Shown piece after piece: positions 1-8,921 of a DNA stretch of 64,000 nucleotides. Both the position numbers and the translations under genes were made by a program. Location of the stretch: positions 1,178,001 through 1,242,000 of the forward strand of contig NC_008577.1 of assembly GCF_000203935.1 (NCBI RefSeq). The letters run 5' to 3'. Source of the DNA: Shewanella sp. ANA-3. Lineage in GTDB: Bacteria > Pseudomonadota > Gammaproteobacteria > Enterobacterales > Shewanellaceae. Under the pieces are notes generated by a model. That model worked only from the letters and a program-made list of their open reading frames with translations. It was not told where the DNA came from and made no database searches. Numbering within the stretch: position 1 is the first letter of the stretch; each line of letters opens with the position of its first letter.

Positions 1-246
1 GAGATCCGGCGTGCTGCCCTTGACCGTTTGGGTCTCGATATAGAGCTGCTTAAGTAAGTTATTGGCACTTAAACAGTTACGCGGCAGTCCGGTAATTTGA
101 AAATGGTTGTTCTTACGGACTATCTCAACGCCAACGCGACGCTCAATCTGTTTGATATTGTCATCGAAGGGACCGCACAGCGAGGCCAAACGGCGGGTTT
201 CTGCGGGTTCGAGATACAGATTCATTGTGGTTAATTTACTGGACAA
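1..246 (-). CDS. ybeZ: PhoH-like ATPase YbeZ, N-terminal part (runs off the window)
   Basis: Only the first 82 codons are present; the gene continues beyond the left edge. The visible segment LCGPFDDNIKQIERR followed by an ITGLP stretch matches the N-terminal domain of PhoH-like proteins of the YbeZ type. That family is a predicted cytoplasmic ATPase linked to ribosome and RNA quality control together with YbeY. I chose a TTG start because an AGGAG lies 6 nt upstream of it (complement of 253-257); the first ATG is seven codons later, at 225, and has no such site. It sits downstream of miaB on the same strand, as in many gammaproteobacteria, but a terminator hairpin separates them. The Walker motifs fall outside the window. 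Confidence 0.85.
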   Translation of the reverse strand, partial: MSSKLTTMNLYLEPAETRRLASLCGPFDDNIKQIERRVGVEIVRKNNHFQITGLPRNCLSANNLLKQLYIETQTVKGSTPDL

Positions 247-433
247 ATAGTACTCCTATTGTCAAATACCAAGCAAAGTGCTGAGTGAAAAGCCAAGTGC
301 GATGCCTGTTTGCTATCGCAGTCTCTAATCAGAAGATAATCTCAGTTTACGAGCCATAGCGGATAATTGCTAACGGAAAATCGTTAAGCCCAAGGGTTTT
401 GAATGACTGCTCTATAAAAGGCAAAAGTACACA

Positions 434-477
434 AAACAAAAAGGGCGACACTGAGGTTAGCTAAACCATGTCGCCCT
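434..477 (-). terminator. Intrinsic terminator after miaB
   Basis: A 9-bp stem (AGGGCGACA with TGTCGCCCT) encloses a loop that can itself pair. Read on the minus strand it is followed by TTTTTG, so it ends the miaB transcript before ybeZ. Confidence 0.75.
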
Positions 478-509
478 GATATAGGTGCTGCTTGCTCGAT
501 TTTAAACCC

Positions 510-1934
510 TTAAGGTTTAAATTGTGTCACACCGAGATCGTCATCCTGTTTGTGTTTGGCCAGAATATCCGATGGGCGCAGGTTGCGGCGCAGATCCATT
601 TCATCTTCACCACGGATAAATTTACCGCGCAGTGAGTTAGTGTAAACGTCAACAATTTCGACATCCACAAAGCTACCGATGTGCTTTGGCTGACCTTCGA
701 AGTTGACGACACGGTTGTTTTCGGTACGGCCGCGCAGCTCCATAGGGTTTTTCACCGATGGGCCTTCAACCAGAATACGTTGTACTGTGCCCATCATATG
801 GCGGCTGTAACGCATGGCTTGTTGAGTGATACGGTCCTGCAGAATCGCCAGACGTTGTTTTTTCTCTTCCATATCAACGTCATCGGGTAAATCTGCCGCA
901 GGTGTACCAGGGCGCGCACTGTAGATAAAGCTAAAGCTGTGGTCAAACGCCACATCTTCAATCAGCTTCATGGTATCGGCGAAGTCTTCTTTGGTTTCGC
1001 CAGGGAAGCCAATGATAAAGTCAGAGCTGATTTGGATATCAGGACGGGCTTTGCGCAGACGGCGGATGATTGACTTGTACTCTATCGCCATATGGCCACG
1101 CTTCATTGCCGTCAGAATGCGGTCAGAACCCGATTGCACTGGTAAGTGCAGGAAGCTGACTAATTCAGGAGTATCTTCGTAAACGTCGATAATGTCCTGC
1201 GTAAATTCAATCGGGTGACTGGTGGTGAAGCGAATACGGTCGATACCATCGATAGCGGCAACATAGCGTAATAGCTCGGCAAAGGTACAAATGCCGCCGT
1301 CGTGGGTTGCACCACGGTAGGCGTTAACGTTTTGACCGAGCAGGTTGACTTCGCGCACACCTTGTTCTGCCAGTTGGGCAATCTCGAGGATGATATCGTC
1401 CGATGGACGGCTGACTTCTTCACCACGGGTATAAGGCACCACGCAGAATGAACAGTACTTGCTGCAACCTTCCATGATAGACACAAACGCCGTTGGGCCT
1501 TCGGCGCGCGGTTCTGGTAGACGGTCAAATTTCTCGATTTCAGGGAAGCTAACGTCGATCACGGCCTTTTCGCCACGGCGTACTTGGTCGATCATATCTG
1601 GCAGACGGTGTAGTGTCTGTGGTCCAAAGATGATGTCGACGCACTGAGCACGGTCTTTGATCGCTTTACCTTCCTGCGATGCAACACAACCACCCACACC
1701 AATGATCAGATCGGGATTTTTATCTTTAAGGGTTTTCCAACGACCTAACTGATGGAACACTTTTTCCTGCGCTTTTTCGCGGATAGAACAAGTGTTCAGC
1801 AGTAGAATGTCCGCTTCTTCTGCTTCTTCAGTCAAGGTGTAACCTTGGTATTCGCCTAAAAGATCCGCCATCTTGGATGAGTCATACTCATTCATTTGAC
1901 AGCCCCAAGTTTTAATATGGAGTTTTTTGCTCAT
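510..1934 (-). CDS. miaB: tRNA-2-methylthio-N6-isopentenyladenosine synthase MiaB
   Basis: Radical-SAM methylthiotransferase of 474 residues that adds the methylthio group to i6A37 of tRNAs reading UNN codons. The N-terminal domain supplies three cluster cysteines (C12 in [11 protein letters not shown]49 in NTCSIR, C83 in GGCVAS). The radical-SAM motif is C157-x3-C161-x2-C164 in [17 protein letters not shown]-binding domain makes up the last 70 or so residues. The open frame extends 22 codons further upstream, but homologues begin at the [11 protein letters not shown] methionine, so 1934 is used. It lies next to ubiF and a Met-Leu-Gln tRNA array, the same neighbourhood as in E. coli. Confidence 0.97.
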   Translation of the reverse strand: MSKKLHIKTWGCQMNEYDSSKMADLLGEYQGYTLTEEAEEADILLLNTCSIREKAQEKVFHQLGRWKTLKDKNPDLIIGVGGCVASQEGKAIKDRAQCVDIIFGPQTLHRLPDMIDQVRRGEKAVIDVSFPEIEKFDRLPEPRAEGPTAFVSIMEGCSKYCSFCVVPYTRGEEVSRPSDDIILEIAQLAEQGVREVNLLGQNVNAYRGATHDGGICTFAELLRYVAAIDGIDRIRFTTSHPIEFTQDIIDVYEDTPELVSFLHLPVQSGSDRILTAMKRGHMAIEYKSIIRRLRKARPDIQISSDFIIGFPGETKEDFADTMKLIEDVAFDHSFSFIYSARPGTPAADLPDDVDMEEKKQRLAILQDRITQQAMRYSRHMMGTVQRILVEGPSVKNPMELRGRTENNRVVNFEGQPKHIGSFVDVEIVDVYTNSLRGKFIRGEDEMDLRRNLRPSDILAKHKQDDDLGVTQFKP

Positions 1935-2073
1935 CAGTTGTGTTGCCCTACGCTGCCCAGTAAATATGTGCCCAAGCTGCCTTTGCCCTGTTACAGACAA
2001 ATCCGGCCGCCCAGTAAAAATAGCGCGACATTTTACCCGCAGTTATGGCTGCTGACCAGCTTTGTCCACATTT

Positions 2074-2406
2074 TTACTCGCTAATCCCTTGAGATTGTGA
2101 TACCCACAAAGAAGCTAGGTTTATCTCAGCTGATGGGTTTTGTGCGAGTGATGGTTGGCTAAATTGGGCAGCATTTGCCATTTCTAACAAGCTATTACGG
2201 GCTTGAATGCTAATGTCCTCACGGATTTCGAGTCGAAATACGCTCAACATTTCCGTGGTATGTAGATATAGGGCATAATCGAGCGGGTCGCGGTAATTGA
2301 CTGTGATGGTTTCCATCACGGGTGTTGCTGCCAATGCATGACTAAATGGGATCGCGCTGCAAATCAGTAGACTACTGGCTATCTGCAAGTGGATGAGTGT
2401 TTTCAT
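2074..2406 (-). CDS. Small secreted protein of unknown function
   Basis: A protein of 110 residues that I do not recognise. It starts MKTLIHLQIASSLL and has a classical Sec signal peptide with a likely cut after SHALA near residue 25. The mature part is short and mostly polar, with no cysteines and no obvious motif. The start is set by a GAGG five bases upstream of the ATG at 2406; the frame is open for 11 more codons upstream. It is convergent with nothing and divergent from ubiF across a 349-bp spacer. A periplasmic location is inferred from the signal peptide only. Confidence 0.7.
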   Translation of the reverse strand: MKTLIHLQIASSLLICSAIPFSHALAATPVMETITVNYRDPLDYALYLHTTEMLSVFRLEIREDISIQARNSLLEMANAAQFSQPSLAQNPSAEINLASLWVSQSQGISE

Positions 2407-2755
2407 GACATCCTCACTAACTCTATTAAGTGGATTCACTGGTAACTCGTCCCGAACGGCTAGGGCTCGCTAAGTGAGAAGCTAATCGGCTTGTCCCGCA
2501 GACCGCCTGAGATCCCCGCGGGGTTGCCTTAGAGTGTAGTGGCTTTGCCAAGGCTGAAAACTTGCCTTTGTAAGCAACTGTGAGCAAATGCGCCCCTAGC
2601 AACATTTGCTCACCTTTGAGCGGAAATTGACATGCTTTTGATACAATGCCTGTGATCAGCGTGATGCGCTTTAAGCTTGGGGCTTAAGTTCGAGCTCTAT
2701 CTAAGAGTAAAGTGGGTCAGATAAATGGAAAGAATTCTAAAGAGTGGTAACTAAG
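2407..2755. other. Intergenic region, small secreted gene / ubiF
   Basis: A 349-bp divergent spacer. It contains an 11-bp perfect inverted repeat (2580-2613), a GC palindrome CCCCGCGGGG near 2515, and a TACAAT that could be a -10 at 2642-2647. The TTGACA at 2627-2632 is only 9 bp from that TACAAT, so the two do not form a standard promoter. No RNA gene was recognised. Confidence 0.5.
2580..2613. repeat. 11-bp perfect inverted repeat upstream of ubiF
   Basis: GTGAGCAAATG and CATTTGCTCAC are exact reverse complements separated by 12 bp. The element lies about 30 bp upstream of a possible -10 (2642-2647) in the divergent spacer. There is no T-run after either arm, so an operator is at least as likely as a terminator. 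Confidence 0.6.
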
Positions 2756-3982
2756 ATGAGCCAAGCGATAAGCCAAACACAGCAACCAAGCCAGACAACC
2801 ACAGCTACTCAGCTATTTGATGTGATCCTTGTCGGTGGCGGTATGGTGGGCGCGGCAACGGCTATCGGGCTGGCGAAGCAAGGCTTACAGGTGGCGGTGA
2901 TTGAATCATTTGCCCCCGAGGCTTATTCCCCCGAGCAGGCATTAGATGTGCGCGTGTCGGCGATAAGTGTGGCCTCCGAACAGTTACTCGAACAACTCGG
3001 CGCGCTCGATAGTCTGCTTAACATGCGTAATGTGCCTTATCTGGGCTTAGAAACCTGGGAGCTTGATGGTTGCATTACCCAATTCCATAGCTCACAAATT
3101 GGCGCGAGCCATTTAGGGCATATTGTTGAAAACCGCTTGGTGCAACTCGCCCTGTGGGAGCAAATGCAGCAATGGGATGCGATTAAATTGTTTTGCCCCG
3201 AGCGTGTGGCGACATTTTCGCGCCTCGCAGACGGGGTGAGTGTGCACTTACAATCCGGTATCAAGCTTGAGGCAAAGCTGCTCATCGGGGCCGATGGCGC
3301 CAATTCGCAGGTGCGCCAATGGGCGGGGATTGGCATTTCGGGGTGGGACTATGCTCAATCGGCGATGCTGATTAATATCCAAACCGCCCAAGGCCAGCAA
3401 GATGTTACTTGGCAACAATTTACCCCTAACGGCCCGCGCTCGTTATTACCTCTACCCGGCAATCATGCGTCGTTAGTCTGGTATGACGATGCCAATCGCA
3501 TTAAACAGTTAATGCAGCTGAATCATAAGCAGCTTGCCGACCAAATCCGCCAGCATTTTCCCGCTCGCTTGGACAGTGACTTTACCGTTGAAGCTAAGGG
3601 CAGCTTTGCCCTCACGCGCCGCCACGCGAATGCCTATTATAAGCCGAATGTGGTTATTTTAGGGGATGCTGCGCACACCATTAACCCGTTGGCGGGCCAA
3701 GGGGTTAACCTCGGCTTTAAGGATGTCGAAGCCTTACTGGCGGTCATCAAGACTGCATTAACCGAGGATAAACCTTGGTGGTCCACCGAGGTATTAAATG
3801 CCTATCAAGCTAAACGTTATCGCGATAATCAGCTGATGATGACGACCATGGATGTGTTTTACGCAGGCTTTAGTAATGACATTCTGCCACTTAAATTACT
3901 GCGTAACGGCGCGTTAAAACTGGCCAATATTAATTCTCCCATCAAGCGAACCGTGCTGAAGTATGCGATGGGGCTCAATTAG
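2756..3982 (+). CDS. ubiF: FAD-dependent ubiquinone-biosynthesis hydroxylase UbiF
   Basis: A flavoprotein monooxygenase of the UbiH/UbiF/COQ6 family, 408 residues, expected to hydroxylate 2-octaprenyl-3-methyl-6-methoxybenzoquinol in aerobic ubiquinone synthesis. Visible motifs are the Rossmann ADP-binding GGGMVG near residue 27, the DVRVSAIS segment, GADGANS in the middle, and the C-terminal FAD-binding GDAAHTINPLAGQG. The ATG at 2756 is preferred; a GTG four codons upstream (2744) is possible. Assignment as UbiF rather than the paralogues UbiH or UbiI rests on context: it sits beside miaB and a tRNA array as in E. coli. The N-terminal 20 residues are unusually rich in Gln, Ser and Thr. Confidence 0.85.
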   Translation: MSQAISQTQQPSQTTTATQLFDVILVGGGMVGAATAIGLAKQGLQVAVIESFAPEAYSPEQALDVRVSAISVASEQLLEQLGALDSLLNMRNVPYLGLETWELDGCITQFHSSQIGASHLGHIVENRLVQLALWEQMQQWDAIKLFCPERVATFSRLADGVSVHLQSGIKLEAKLLIGADGANSQVRQWAGIGISGWDYAQSAMLINIQTAQGQQDVTWQQFTPNGPRSLLPLPGNHASLVWYDDANRIKQLMQLNHKQLADQIRQHFPARLDSDFTVEAKGSFALTRRHANAYYKPNVVILGDAAHTINPLAGQGVNLGFKDVEALLAVIKTALTEDKPWWSTEVLNAYQAKRYRDNQLMMTTMDVFYAGFSNDILPLKLLRNGALKLANINSPIKRTVLKYAMGLN

Positions 3983-4149
3983 GCCACATCGTGAGTGCTG
4001 ACTCACTCGGCATTTGTTGACTTACGCATTGAGTGCTAAAATGCCGCGTTTTTAACGAGCATAAGCGGCATTATTAACTCAAGATGGTCGTCCATGTGCG
4101 CTTTGCCAGCGACCAATTAACACTGTATTGAGTGCCATTAGTGAGTGTC

Positions 4150-4737
4150 ATGGGCGAAATTAAATTAATCGTAGGTCTTGCCAATCCGGGCGCCGAATAT
4201 GCGCAGACTCGCCATAATGCGGGTGCTTGGTATGTGGAAGAATTGGCCCGCATCTGTGGCGTCAGCTTAGTGCCGGATAGTAAGTATTTTGGCCTTACCG
4301 CCAGAGCTGTATTGCATGGTAAAGATGTGCGTTTGCTGATCCCAACTACCTATATGAACTTAAGCGGCAAAGCCGTGGGGGCCTTAGCGAATTTCTTCCG
4401 TATTACGCCTGAAGAAATTCTAGTGGCCCACGATGAGTTGGATATGCCGCCAGGTGTGGCTAAATTTAAACTCGGTGGCGGTCATGGTGGCCATAACGGT
4501 TTAAAAGACATTATTGCTAAACTGGCTAATGATAAAAACTTCTACCGTTTACGGATTGGGATTGGCCATCCTGGCGATAAGAATAAAGTAAGTGGTTACG
4601 TACTGGGTAAAGCGCCAGCCAAAGAACAAGAGCTGATCAACGCCGCCGTGGATGAAGCCGTACGTTCCACAGAAGTGCTATTTAAAGAGGACATGGTGAA
4701 AGCCATGACTCGCTTACACTCCTTTAAAGCAGAGTAA
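4150..4737 (+). CDS. pth: Peptidyl-tRNA hydrolase
   Basis: Recycles tRNA by hydrolysing the ester bond of prematurely released peptidyl-tRNA. The 195-residue length is usual for bacterial Pth. It shows LIVGLANPG at the N-terminus with the substrate-binding Asn, the catalytic His in QTRHNAG (H22), HDELDMPPG with the conserved Asp, and [11 protein letters not shown]. The ATG at 4150 is chosen to match the family start; GTG codons at 4132 and 4141 are in frame but would add unaligned residues. The pth-ychF order is conserved in gammaproteobacteria. Confidence 0.96.
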   Translation: MGEIKLIVGLANPGAEYAQTRHNAGAWYVEELARICGVSLVPDSKYFGLTARAVLHGKDVRLLIPTTYMNLSGKAVGALANFFRITPEEILVAHDELDMPPGVAKFKLGGGHGGHNGLKDIIAKLANDKNFYRLRIGIGHPGDKNKVSGYVLGKAPAKEQELINAAVDEAVRSTEVLFKEDMVKAMTRLHSFKAE

Positions 4738-4828
4738 GCCCAGTGCTCGCGGCCCGCGAAAGGACGGCGAACACAAGGACAATAGAATTAATCAATGTAC
4801 TGCCTAAGGGCAGGCTGACTATAAACTT

Positions 4829-4851
4829 GCTGGTGAGTGTGACTCGCCAGC
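4829..4851 (+). repeat. Hairpin in the ychF leader
   Basis: GCTGGTGAGT and ACTCGCCAGC can pair over 10 bp with one G-T pair and a 3-nt loop, ending 25 nt before the ychF start. No T-run follows, so it is not an intrinsic terminator. A role in ychF mRNA stability or translation is only inferred. Confidence 0.4.
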
Positions 4852-4876
4852 CTATCATCGAGAGAAAGGTAAGAAT

Positions 4877-5968
4877 ATGGGTTTTAAATGCGGCATTGTT
4901 GGTCTTCCTAACGTAGGTAAATCAACGCTTTTTAATGCGTTAACTAAGGCTGGCATCGAAGCGGCAAACTTCCCGTTTTGTACCATCGAGCCAAACACTG
5001 GCGTAGTACCAGTGCCGGATCCACGCTTAGATGCGCTGGCGGCAATTGTAAATCCGCAACGTGTACTGCCAACCACCATGGAATTCGTGGATATTGCTGG
5101 TCTAGTAGCGGGCGCGTCGAAAGGTGAAGGTTTAGGTAACAAGTTCCTTGCTAACATCCGCGAAACCGATGCTATCGGTCACGTGGTGCGCTGCTTTGAA
5201 GATGACAACATTGTCCACGTGGCTAACCGTGTTGACCCTGCGCGCGATATTGAAGTCATCAACACTGAATTGGCATTAGCCGACTTAGACAGCTTAGAGC
5301 GTGCGGTGATCCGCCAACAAAAACGCGCTAAGGGTGGCGATAAAGACGCTAAGTTTGAAGTGGATGTTCTCGAGAAGATGCGCCCCATCCTCGATGAAGG
5401 CCATATGCTGCGTTCTATGGAGCTGTCTAAGGAAGAATTAGAAGCGGTTGCTTACTTAAACTTCTTAACCTTAAAGCCAACCATGTATATCGCTAACGTG
5501 GCTGAAGATGGTTTCGAAAATAACCCACACTTAGATGCAGTGCGTGCCATTGCTGAAAAAGAAAATGCCATTGTTGTGTCTGTGTGTGCCGCCATTGAGT
5601 CTGAACTGGCTGAAATGGAGGCCGAAGAACGTGATGAGTTTATGGCTGACCTCGGGTTAGAAGAGCCTGGGTTAGACCGCGTGATCCGCGCAGGTTACCA
5701 ATTGCTGAGCCTGCAAACTTACTTCACTGCGGGTGTGAAAGAGGTGCGCGCTTGGACCGTTTCTGTCGGCGCGACTGCACCACAAGCGGCGGGTGTTATC
5801 CACACCGACTTCGAACGTGGCTTTATTCGTGCTCAAGTGATGGCATTTGACGACTTTATTACCTATAAAGGTGAAGCGGGCGCCAAAGAAGCGGGTAAGT
5901 TACGTGTAGAAGGCAAGACATACATTGTTCAAGACGGCGATGTTATGCACTTCCTGTTTAACGTCTAA
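4877..5968 (+). CDS. ychF: Redox-regulated ATPase YchF (OBG family)
   Basis: A P-loop NTPase of the OBG family, 363 residues, the standard YchF length. It opens with [17 protein letters not shown] (G1) and has [16 protein letters not shown] (G3). The C-terminal TGS-like domain includes [15 protein letters not shown], and the protein ends HFLFNV. YchF binds ATP rather than GTP and associates with ribosomes. AAAGG precedes the ATG. It probably forms its own unit, since 139 bp separate it from pth. Confidence 0.97.
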   Translation: MGFKCGIVGLPNVGKSTLFNALTKAGIEAANFPFCTIEPNTGVVPVPDPRLDALAAIVNPQRVLPTTMEFVDIAGLVAGASKGEGLGNKFLANIRETDAIGHVVRCFEDDNIVHVANRVDPARDIEVINTELALADLDSLERAVIRQQKRAKGGDKDAKFEVDVLEKMRPILDEGHMLRSMELSKEELEAVAYLNFLTLKPTMYIANVAEDGFENNPHLDAVRAIAEKENAIVVSVCAAIESELAEMEAEERDEFMADLGLEEPGLDRVIRAGYQLLSLQTYFTAGVKEVRAWTVSVGATAPQAAGVIHTDFERGFIRAQVMAFDDFITYKGEAGAKEAGKLRVEGKTYIVQDGDVMHFLFNV

Positions 5969-6105
5969 CAGCTTTGATAAAGGGCTAAGCTCTAGAAAGT
6001 AAGGCAAAATACGGGCAACAGAGGTCGATTTAGCGCATCTGTTGCTCAGTTTGGTGAAGTAATAGCCGAACGGTTTGTCTCGAGGGAAATAGCGAAAAAA
6101 AGCTG

Positions 6106-6141
6106 TTGACCTCGATACCTCGAATAAGCATAATACGCCCC
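6106..6141 (+). promoter_or_regulatory. Strong sigma-70 promoter of the tRNA array
   Basis: TTGACC (6106-6111) and CATAAT (6129-6134) are separated by exactly 17 bp. They are followed by the GC-rich stretch ACGCCCC where transcription would start, about 35 bp before the first tRNA. A GC-rich discriminator is typical of stable-RNA promoters under stringent control. Confidence 0.8.
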
Positions 6142-6175
6142 GTTCCTCGCTACGAGGGGCGCGCAATAACGAAGT

Positions 6176-6252
6176 GGCAATGTAGCTCAGCTGGTTAGAG
6201 CACAGCACTCATAATGCTGGGGTCGCAGGTTCAAGTCCCGCCATTGCTACCA
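6176..6252 (+). tRNA. tRNA-Met (CAT), elongator
   Basis: A 77-nt cloverleaf with encoded CCA. The acceptor GGCAATG pairs with CATTGCT, and the anticodon loop CTCATAA carries CAT. It resembles elongator tRNA-Met and lacks the initiator's unpaired C1 and three G-C pairs in the anticodon stem. First gene of the array. Confidence 0.95.
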
Positions 6253-6306
6253 TTTCGTTATCCTAGCGTTTGCTAGCATCAATTCAGGATGTCAACTTGA
6301 AGCAGT

Positions 6307-6391
<85 letters not shown>

Positions 6392-6438
6392 TTATTTTTA
6401 ACCATCGGCGTAAGCGGATGTATGAAACAAGTTAGTGA

Positions 6439-6513
6439 TGGGGTATCGCCAAGCGGTAAGGCACCGGGTTTTGATCCCGGCATACCTAGGTTCGAATCCT
6501 AGTACCCCAGCCA
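6439..6513 (+). tRNA. tRNA-Gln (TTG), copy 1
   Basis: A 75-nt tRNA with acceptor TGGGGTA/TACCCCA, anticodon TTG in TTTTGAT, and encoded CCA. The U1-A72 first pair is typical of tRNA-Gln. The copies at 6536 and 6893 look identical. Confidence 0.95.
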
Positions 6514-6535
6514 TCATTTCATGTTTCTCAGTTTT

Positions 6536-6610
6536 TGGGGTATCGCCAAGCGGTAAGGCACCGGGTTTTGATCCCGGCATACCTAGGTTCGAATCCTAGT
6601 ACCCCAGCCA
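6536..6610 (+). tRNA. tRNA-Gln (TTG), copy 2
   Basis: Apparently identical to copy 1, separated from it by 22 bp. The next tRNA-Met begins 1 bp after its CCA end. Confidence 0.95.
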
Positions 6611-6611
6611 T

Positions 6612-6688
6612 GGCAATGTAGCTCAGCTGGTTAGAGCACAGCACTCATAATGCTGGGGTCGCAGGTTCAAGTCCCGCCATTGCTACCA
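6612..6688 (+). tRNA. tRNA-Met (CAT), elongator, copy 2
   Basis: Repeats the sequence of the tRNA at 6176 over the full 77 nt. Only one base separates it from the preceding tRNA-Gln, so processing must cut almost adjacent ends. Confidence 0.95.
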
Positions 6689-6771
6689 TATTTAAATCCA
6701 CGTTAAATCAATTTGATTTATCTGGTAAAAATCCAGAGACGCCTTTGTTTGCCAATCTGGTACATTTTGAT

Positions 6772-6856
<85 letters not shown>

Positions 6857-6892
6857 TCAAAGTGGAACCTTTAAGGTTGATGACAAGTTAAT

Positions 6893-6967
6893 TGGGGTAT
6901 CGCCAAGCGGTAAGGCACCGGGTTTTGATCCCGGCATACCTAGGTTCGAATCCTAGTACCCCAGCCA
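6893..6967 (+). tRNA. tRNA-Gln (TTG), copy 3
   Basis: Third apparently identical tRNA-Gln(TTG) and last gene of the array, followed within 6 bp by an intrinsic terminator. Confidence 0.95.
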
Positions 6968-6972
6968 TAGTT

Positions 6973-7000
6973 AAAAAGCCCGTCCTACGACGGGCTTTTT
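6973..7000 (+). terminator. Terminator of the tRNA array
   Basis: AAAAAGCCCGTC and GACGGGCTTTTT form a 12-bp perfect stem with a CTAC loop and a T-run. It ends the seven-tRNA transcript. Confidence 0.9.
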
Positions 7001-7167
7001 GCTTTCTGTCTTTTGTGATGTGCTTTTCGAGTCACTCCCTCATTACTTCGTTATTTTCCAATCTTCTTTTCCGATATCGTTAGCGTGCTATGGCATCACT
7101 AGAGCAAGCCTTGAATTTTGGCTATGTGCTAATGGCTAAGATGTGCTTAATTGGTGTTCATTGAGAT

Positions 7168-7202
7168 AAAAAAGCCACAGTGCTGAATAAACACTGTGGC
7201 TG
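7168..7202 (-). terminator. Terminator of the 7256-7915 lipoprotein gene
   Basis: AGCCACAGTG and CACTGTGGCT form a 10-bp perfect stem around CTGAATAAA. On the minus strand a TTTTTT run follows the stem. It lies 54 bp past the stop codon of the lipoprotein gene. Confidence 0.85.
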
Positions 7203-7255
7203 ACACCGACAAACGTGAAGCGCGACTAAAACGCTCGCAGAGCGTTGATTAGTGA

Positions 7256-7915
7256 TTATTGTACGGGTTTAACTTCTTTAACCGCTGCGGGAGCTGCGAC
7301 TTCGCTCACTGCCTGTTCAAGCACCGCTTCATGTGTCGCTTTTACATCTCCAGTGGCAACCGCTTTTAGGGGCGCAGCCGCTGGGATTTGTTCTTGCAGC
7401 TTTTCCGTGCCTGCATCTATCGCCTTTTGCTGTAGTTTTTGCGGATCTGTGTAGTCAGCCAGTTCTTTAGGCCAGCTTGGTACCAGTTTCTCAGCCTGAT
7501 CGGTAAATTGCTCAGAGATAATTTTTGGCGATCCACCCGTAAGCAACATCACCGCCATTTGGTTGGTTTCTGAGTTCCACACAAAGCCTGCTTTTTCGGC
7601 CATTTCCGGCACTGGCGTATAGGTCGATACCATATAAAACAGTGGACCTTCCTGCTGGATTTTATCGGCGGTTTTCAGCAGCGATACCGTGGTCTCGTAG
7701 TTGTCTCCGAGCAGAGCTTTCATCCGATCTTTAATCAGTGGCTGTTCGAACAGCCCCACGTCATTTGGATTTAATCCGACAAGGGGTTTTAGCAGTGCCC
7801 ACATGAGTTGGCCTTGGGGTGACATCAATAGCAGTGGGGCAACACAGGCATTAAGCATTAGTGCGAGCCAGATAATATGTAGGCAACGCATTTTTTTGAG
7901 CAGAGTTGTACTCAA
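7256..7915 (-). CDS. Putative lipoprotein of unknown function
   Basis: A protein of 219 residues that I do not recognise as a named family. The N-terminus is a lipoprotein signal peptide with lipobox LNAC, so C24 would be lipidated and the protein exported. The mature part has a segment of about 130 residues (IKDRMKALLGDNYETT onward), then an Ala/Glu/Lys/Val-rich tail of about 50 residues that looks disordered. The TTG at 7915 is chosen because AAGGA lies 8-9 nt upstream; the ATG eight codons later has none. Transcribed alone, towards the tRNA array, with its own terminator. Confidence 0.7.
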   Translation of the reverse strand: MSTTLLKKMRCLHIIWLALMLNACVAPLLLMSPQGQLMWALLKPLVGLNPNDVGLFEQPLIKDRMKALLGDNYETTVSLLKTADKIQQEGPLFYMVSTYTPVPEMAEKAGFVWNSETNQMAVMLLTGGSPKIISEQFTDQAEKLVPSWPKELADYTDPQKLQQKAIDAGTEKLQEQIPAAAPLKAVATGDVKATHEAVLEQAVSEVAAPAAVKEVKPVQ

Positions 7916-8017
7916 GATGATATTTCCTTTGGAAGTACCAGCAAGTCGCCGGCGGCGGATTGTAGCCGATTGCGATTCTGTAAACGAGAGGGGTGAATAA
8001 GTAAATTTTTACAGTGA

Positions 8018-8047
8018 TTAGAGGGTAAAAGGTTAGAGGGTAAAAGG
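8018..8047. repeat. 15-bp tandem duplication
   Basis: TTAGAGGGTAAAAGG occurs twice in perfect head-to-tail order, with the start of a third unit (TTA) following. It lies between the divergent promoters of the lipoprotein gene and the Fur-box trio. Confidence 0.85.
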
Positions 8048-8196
8048 TTAAGTTTTATCTAATTGAAATTGTACTGGTTTTACAATTATTTCTGTATTCT
8101 CCGCTGCTTTTCTTGCTCTACGAGTTTGTGATATTTCCCATCAACGTTGCCGTTATACCGTACTTGTGATGTAAAGAATGTAAAGTCGGGTTTTGT

Positions 8197-8211
8197 TGAT
8201 AATAAATATCA
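8197..8211. promoter_or_regulatory. Fur box upstream of the PepSY/DUF2271/DUF4198 genes
   Basis: TGATAATAAATATCA matches the 7-1-7 Fur consensus TGATAATNATTATCA at all but one of the fixed positions. Against the 19-bp GATAATGATAATCATTATC form, I count 14 of 19 (8198-8216). It implies repression of the downstream trio when iron is sufficient. I recall these genes being listed in Shewanella Fur regulons but could not check. Confidence 0.8.
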
Positions 8212-8311
8212 TTTACTCTCTAACCCATTAACTTTCGTTAATACAGGCTATTAGCTAAAGGTTGGTGGCGATTTAGGCGCTCGCCTAATATCCCTTCTTG
8301 AGAGTCAGTCA

Positions 8312-8908
8312 TTGAAATTAAAAGTTAGTAAATCATCGCTTTCCTTCGCTCGGACTATTCATGTTTATGTCTCTATGGCACTGCTGCTGTTAATGCTGTT
8401 TTTTGCCGTAACCGGGATCACCTTAAACCATCCCAATTGGTTTTCTTCAGCGGATCAAGAACCACGACGTGAACAGTTTGATATTCCTAATTATTTAACA
8501 CCTGCAGCGCCGCAGGAGCCTGAGTGGCGTTTAGCGGCGGGGCATTGGTTAAAAAGCCAGTGGGATATGGATATTGGCACTGCCGATATCGATGAGGATG
8601 AGATAAGCCTAGTGAATAAAGGCCCAGGCACCTATCGCACCGTCACCTTAGATCTGCTTGACGGCAAAGCCTATGTTGAGACTTTAGATTATGGCGTTAT
8701 TGCGGTGCTGAACGACCTGCACAAGGGGCGCAATACCGGGATTGTCTGGGCTTGGGTGTTAGATCTCTGCGCCTTGCTGATTATTCTCTTTTCGCTCACC
8801 GGCGCCTATTTGCTGCTGCCTCAAACGAAACGACTTAAAAAATCCTTGTTTTATATGGTGCTCGTCAGTTCAGGCTGTGCACTTGTGTATGTCTATTTTG
8901 TTCCATAG
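8312..8908 (+). CDS. PepSY-associated TM-type membrane protein, Fur-box-preceded
   Basis: An inner-membrane protein of 198 residues. It has one N-terminal helix (about 20-38), a periplasmic domain (about 45-142), and C-terminal helices at about 145-170 and 178-196. The layout resembles PepSY-associated membrane proteins. Conserved-looking histidines sit at H17 (RTIHVY), H40 (TLNH) and H137 (NDLHKG), near the membrane faces where a b-type haem could be held; this is inference. The TTG start is preferred because GAGAG lies 7 nt upstream and no good ATG exists nearby. First gene of a Fur-box-preceded trio; the next gene begins 13 bp after its stop. Confidence 0.75.
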   Translation: MKLKVSKSSLSFARTIHVYVSMALLLLMLFFAVTGITLNHPNWFSSADQEPRREQFDIPNYLTPAAPQEPEWRLAAGHWLKSQWDMDIGTADIDEDEISLVNKGPGTYRTVTLDLLDGKAYVETLDYGVIAVLNDLHKGRNTGIVWAWVLDLCALLIILFSLTGAYLLLPQTKRLKKSLFYMVLVSSGCALVYVYFVP

Positions 8909-8921
8909 GGAGAACCGATTA

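Larger units (their letters stand above)
7916..8311. other. Intergenic region, lipoprotein gene / Fur-box trio
   Basis: A 396-bp divergent spacer. It holds a 15-bp tandem duplication (8018-8047) and a near-consensus Fur box (8197-8211) about 100 bp upstream of the PepSY-type gene. No RNA gene or extra ORF with a credible ribosome site was seen. Confidence 0.6.

Noticed and set aside
2627..2647. TTGACA and TACAAT upstream of ubiF as a sigma-70 promoter
   Set aside because: The two hexamers are only 9 bp apart, too close for a sigma-70 promoter; only the TACAAT may be real.
6398..6580. A 60-codon minus-strand frame across the tRNA-Gln pair
   Set aside because: It consists of the complements of two tRNA genes and their spacer, and its apparent internal repeat is just the tRNA duplication.
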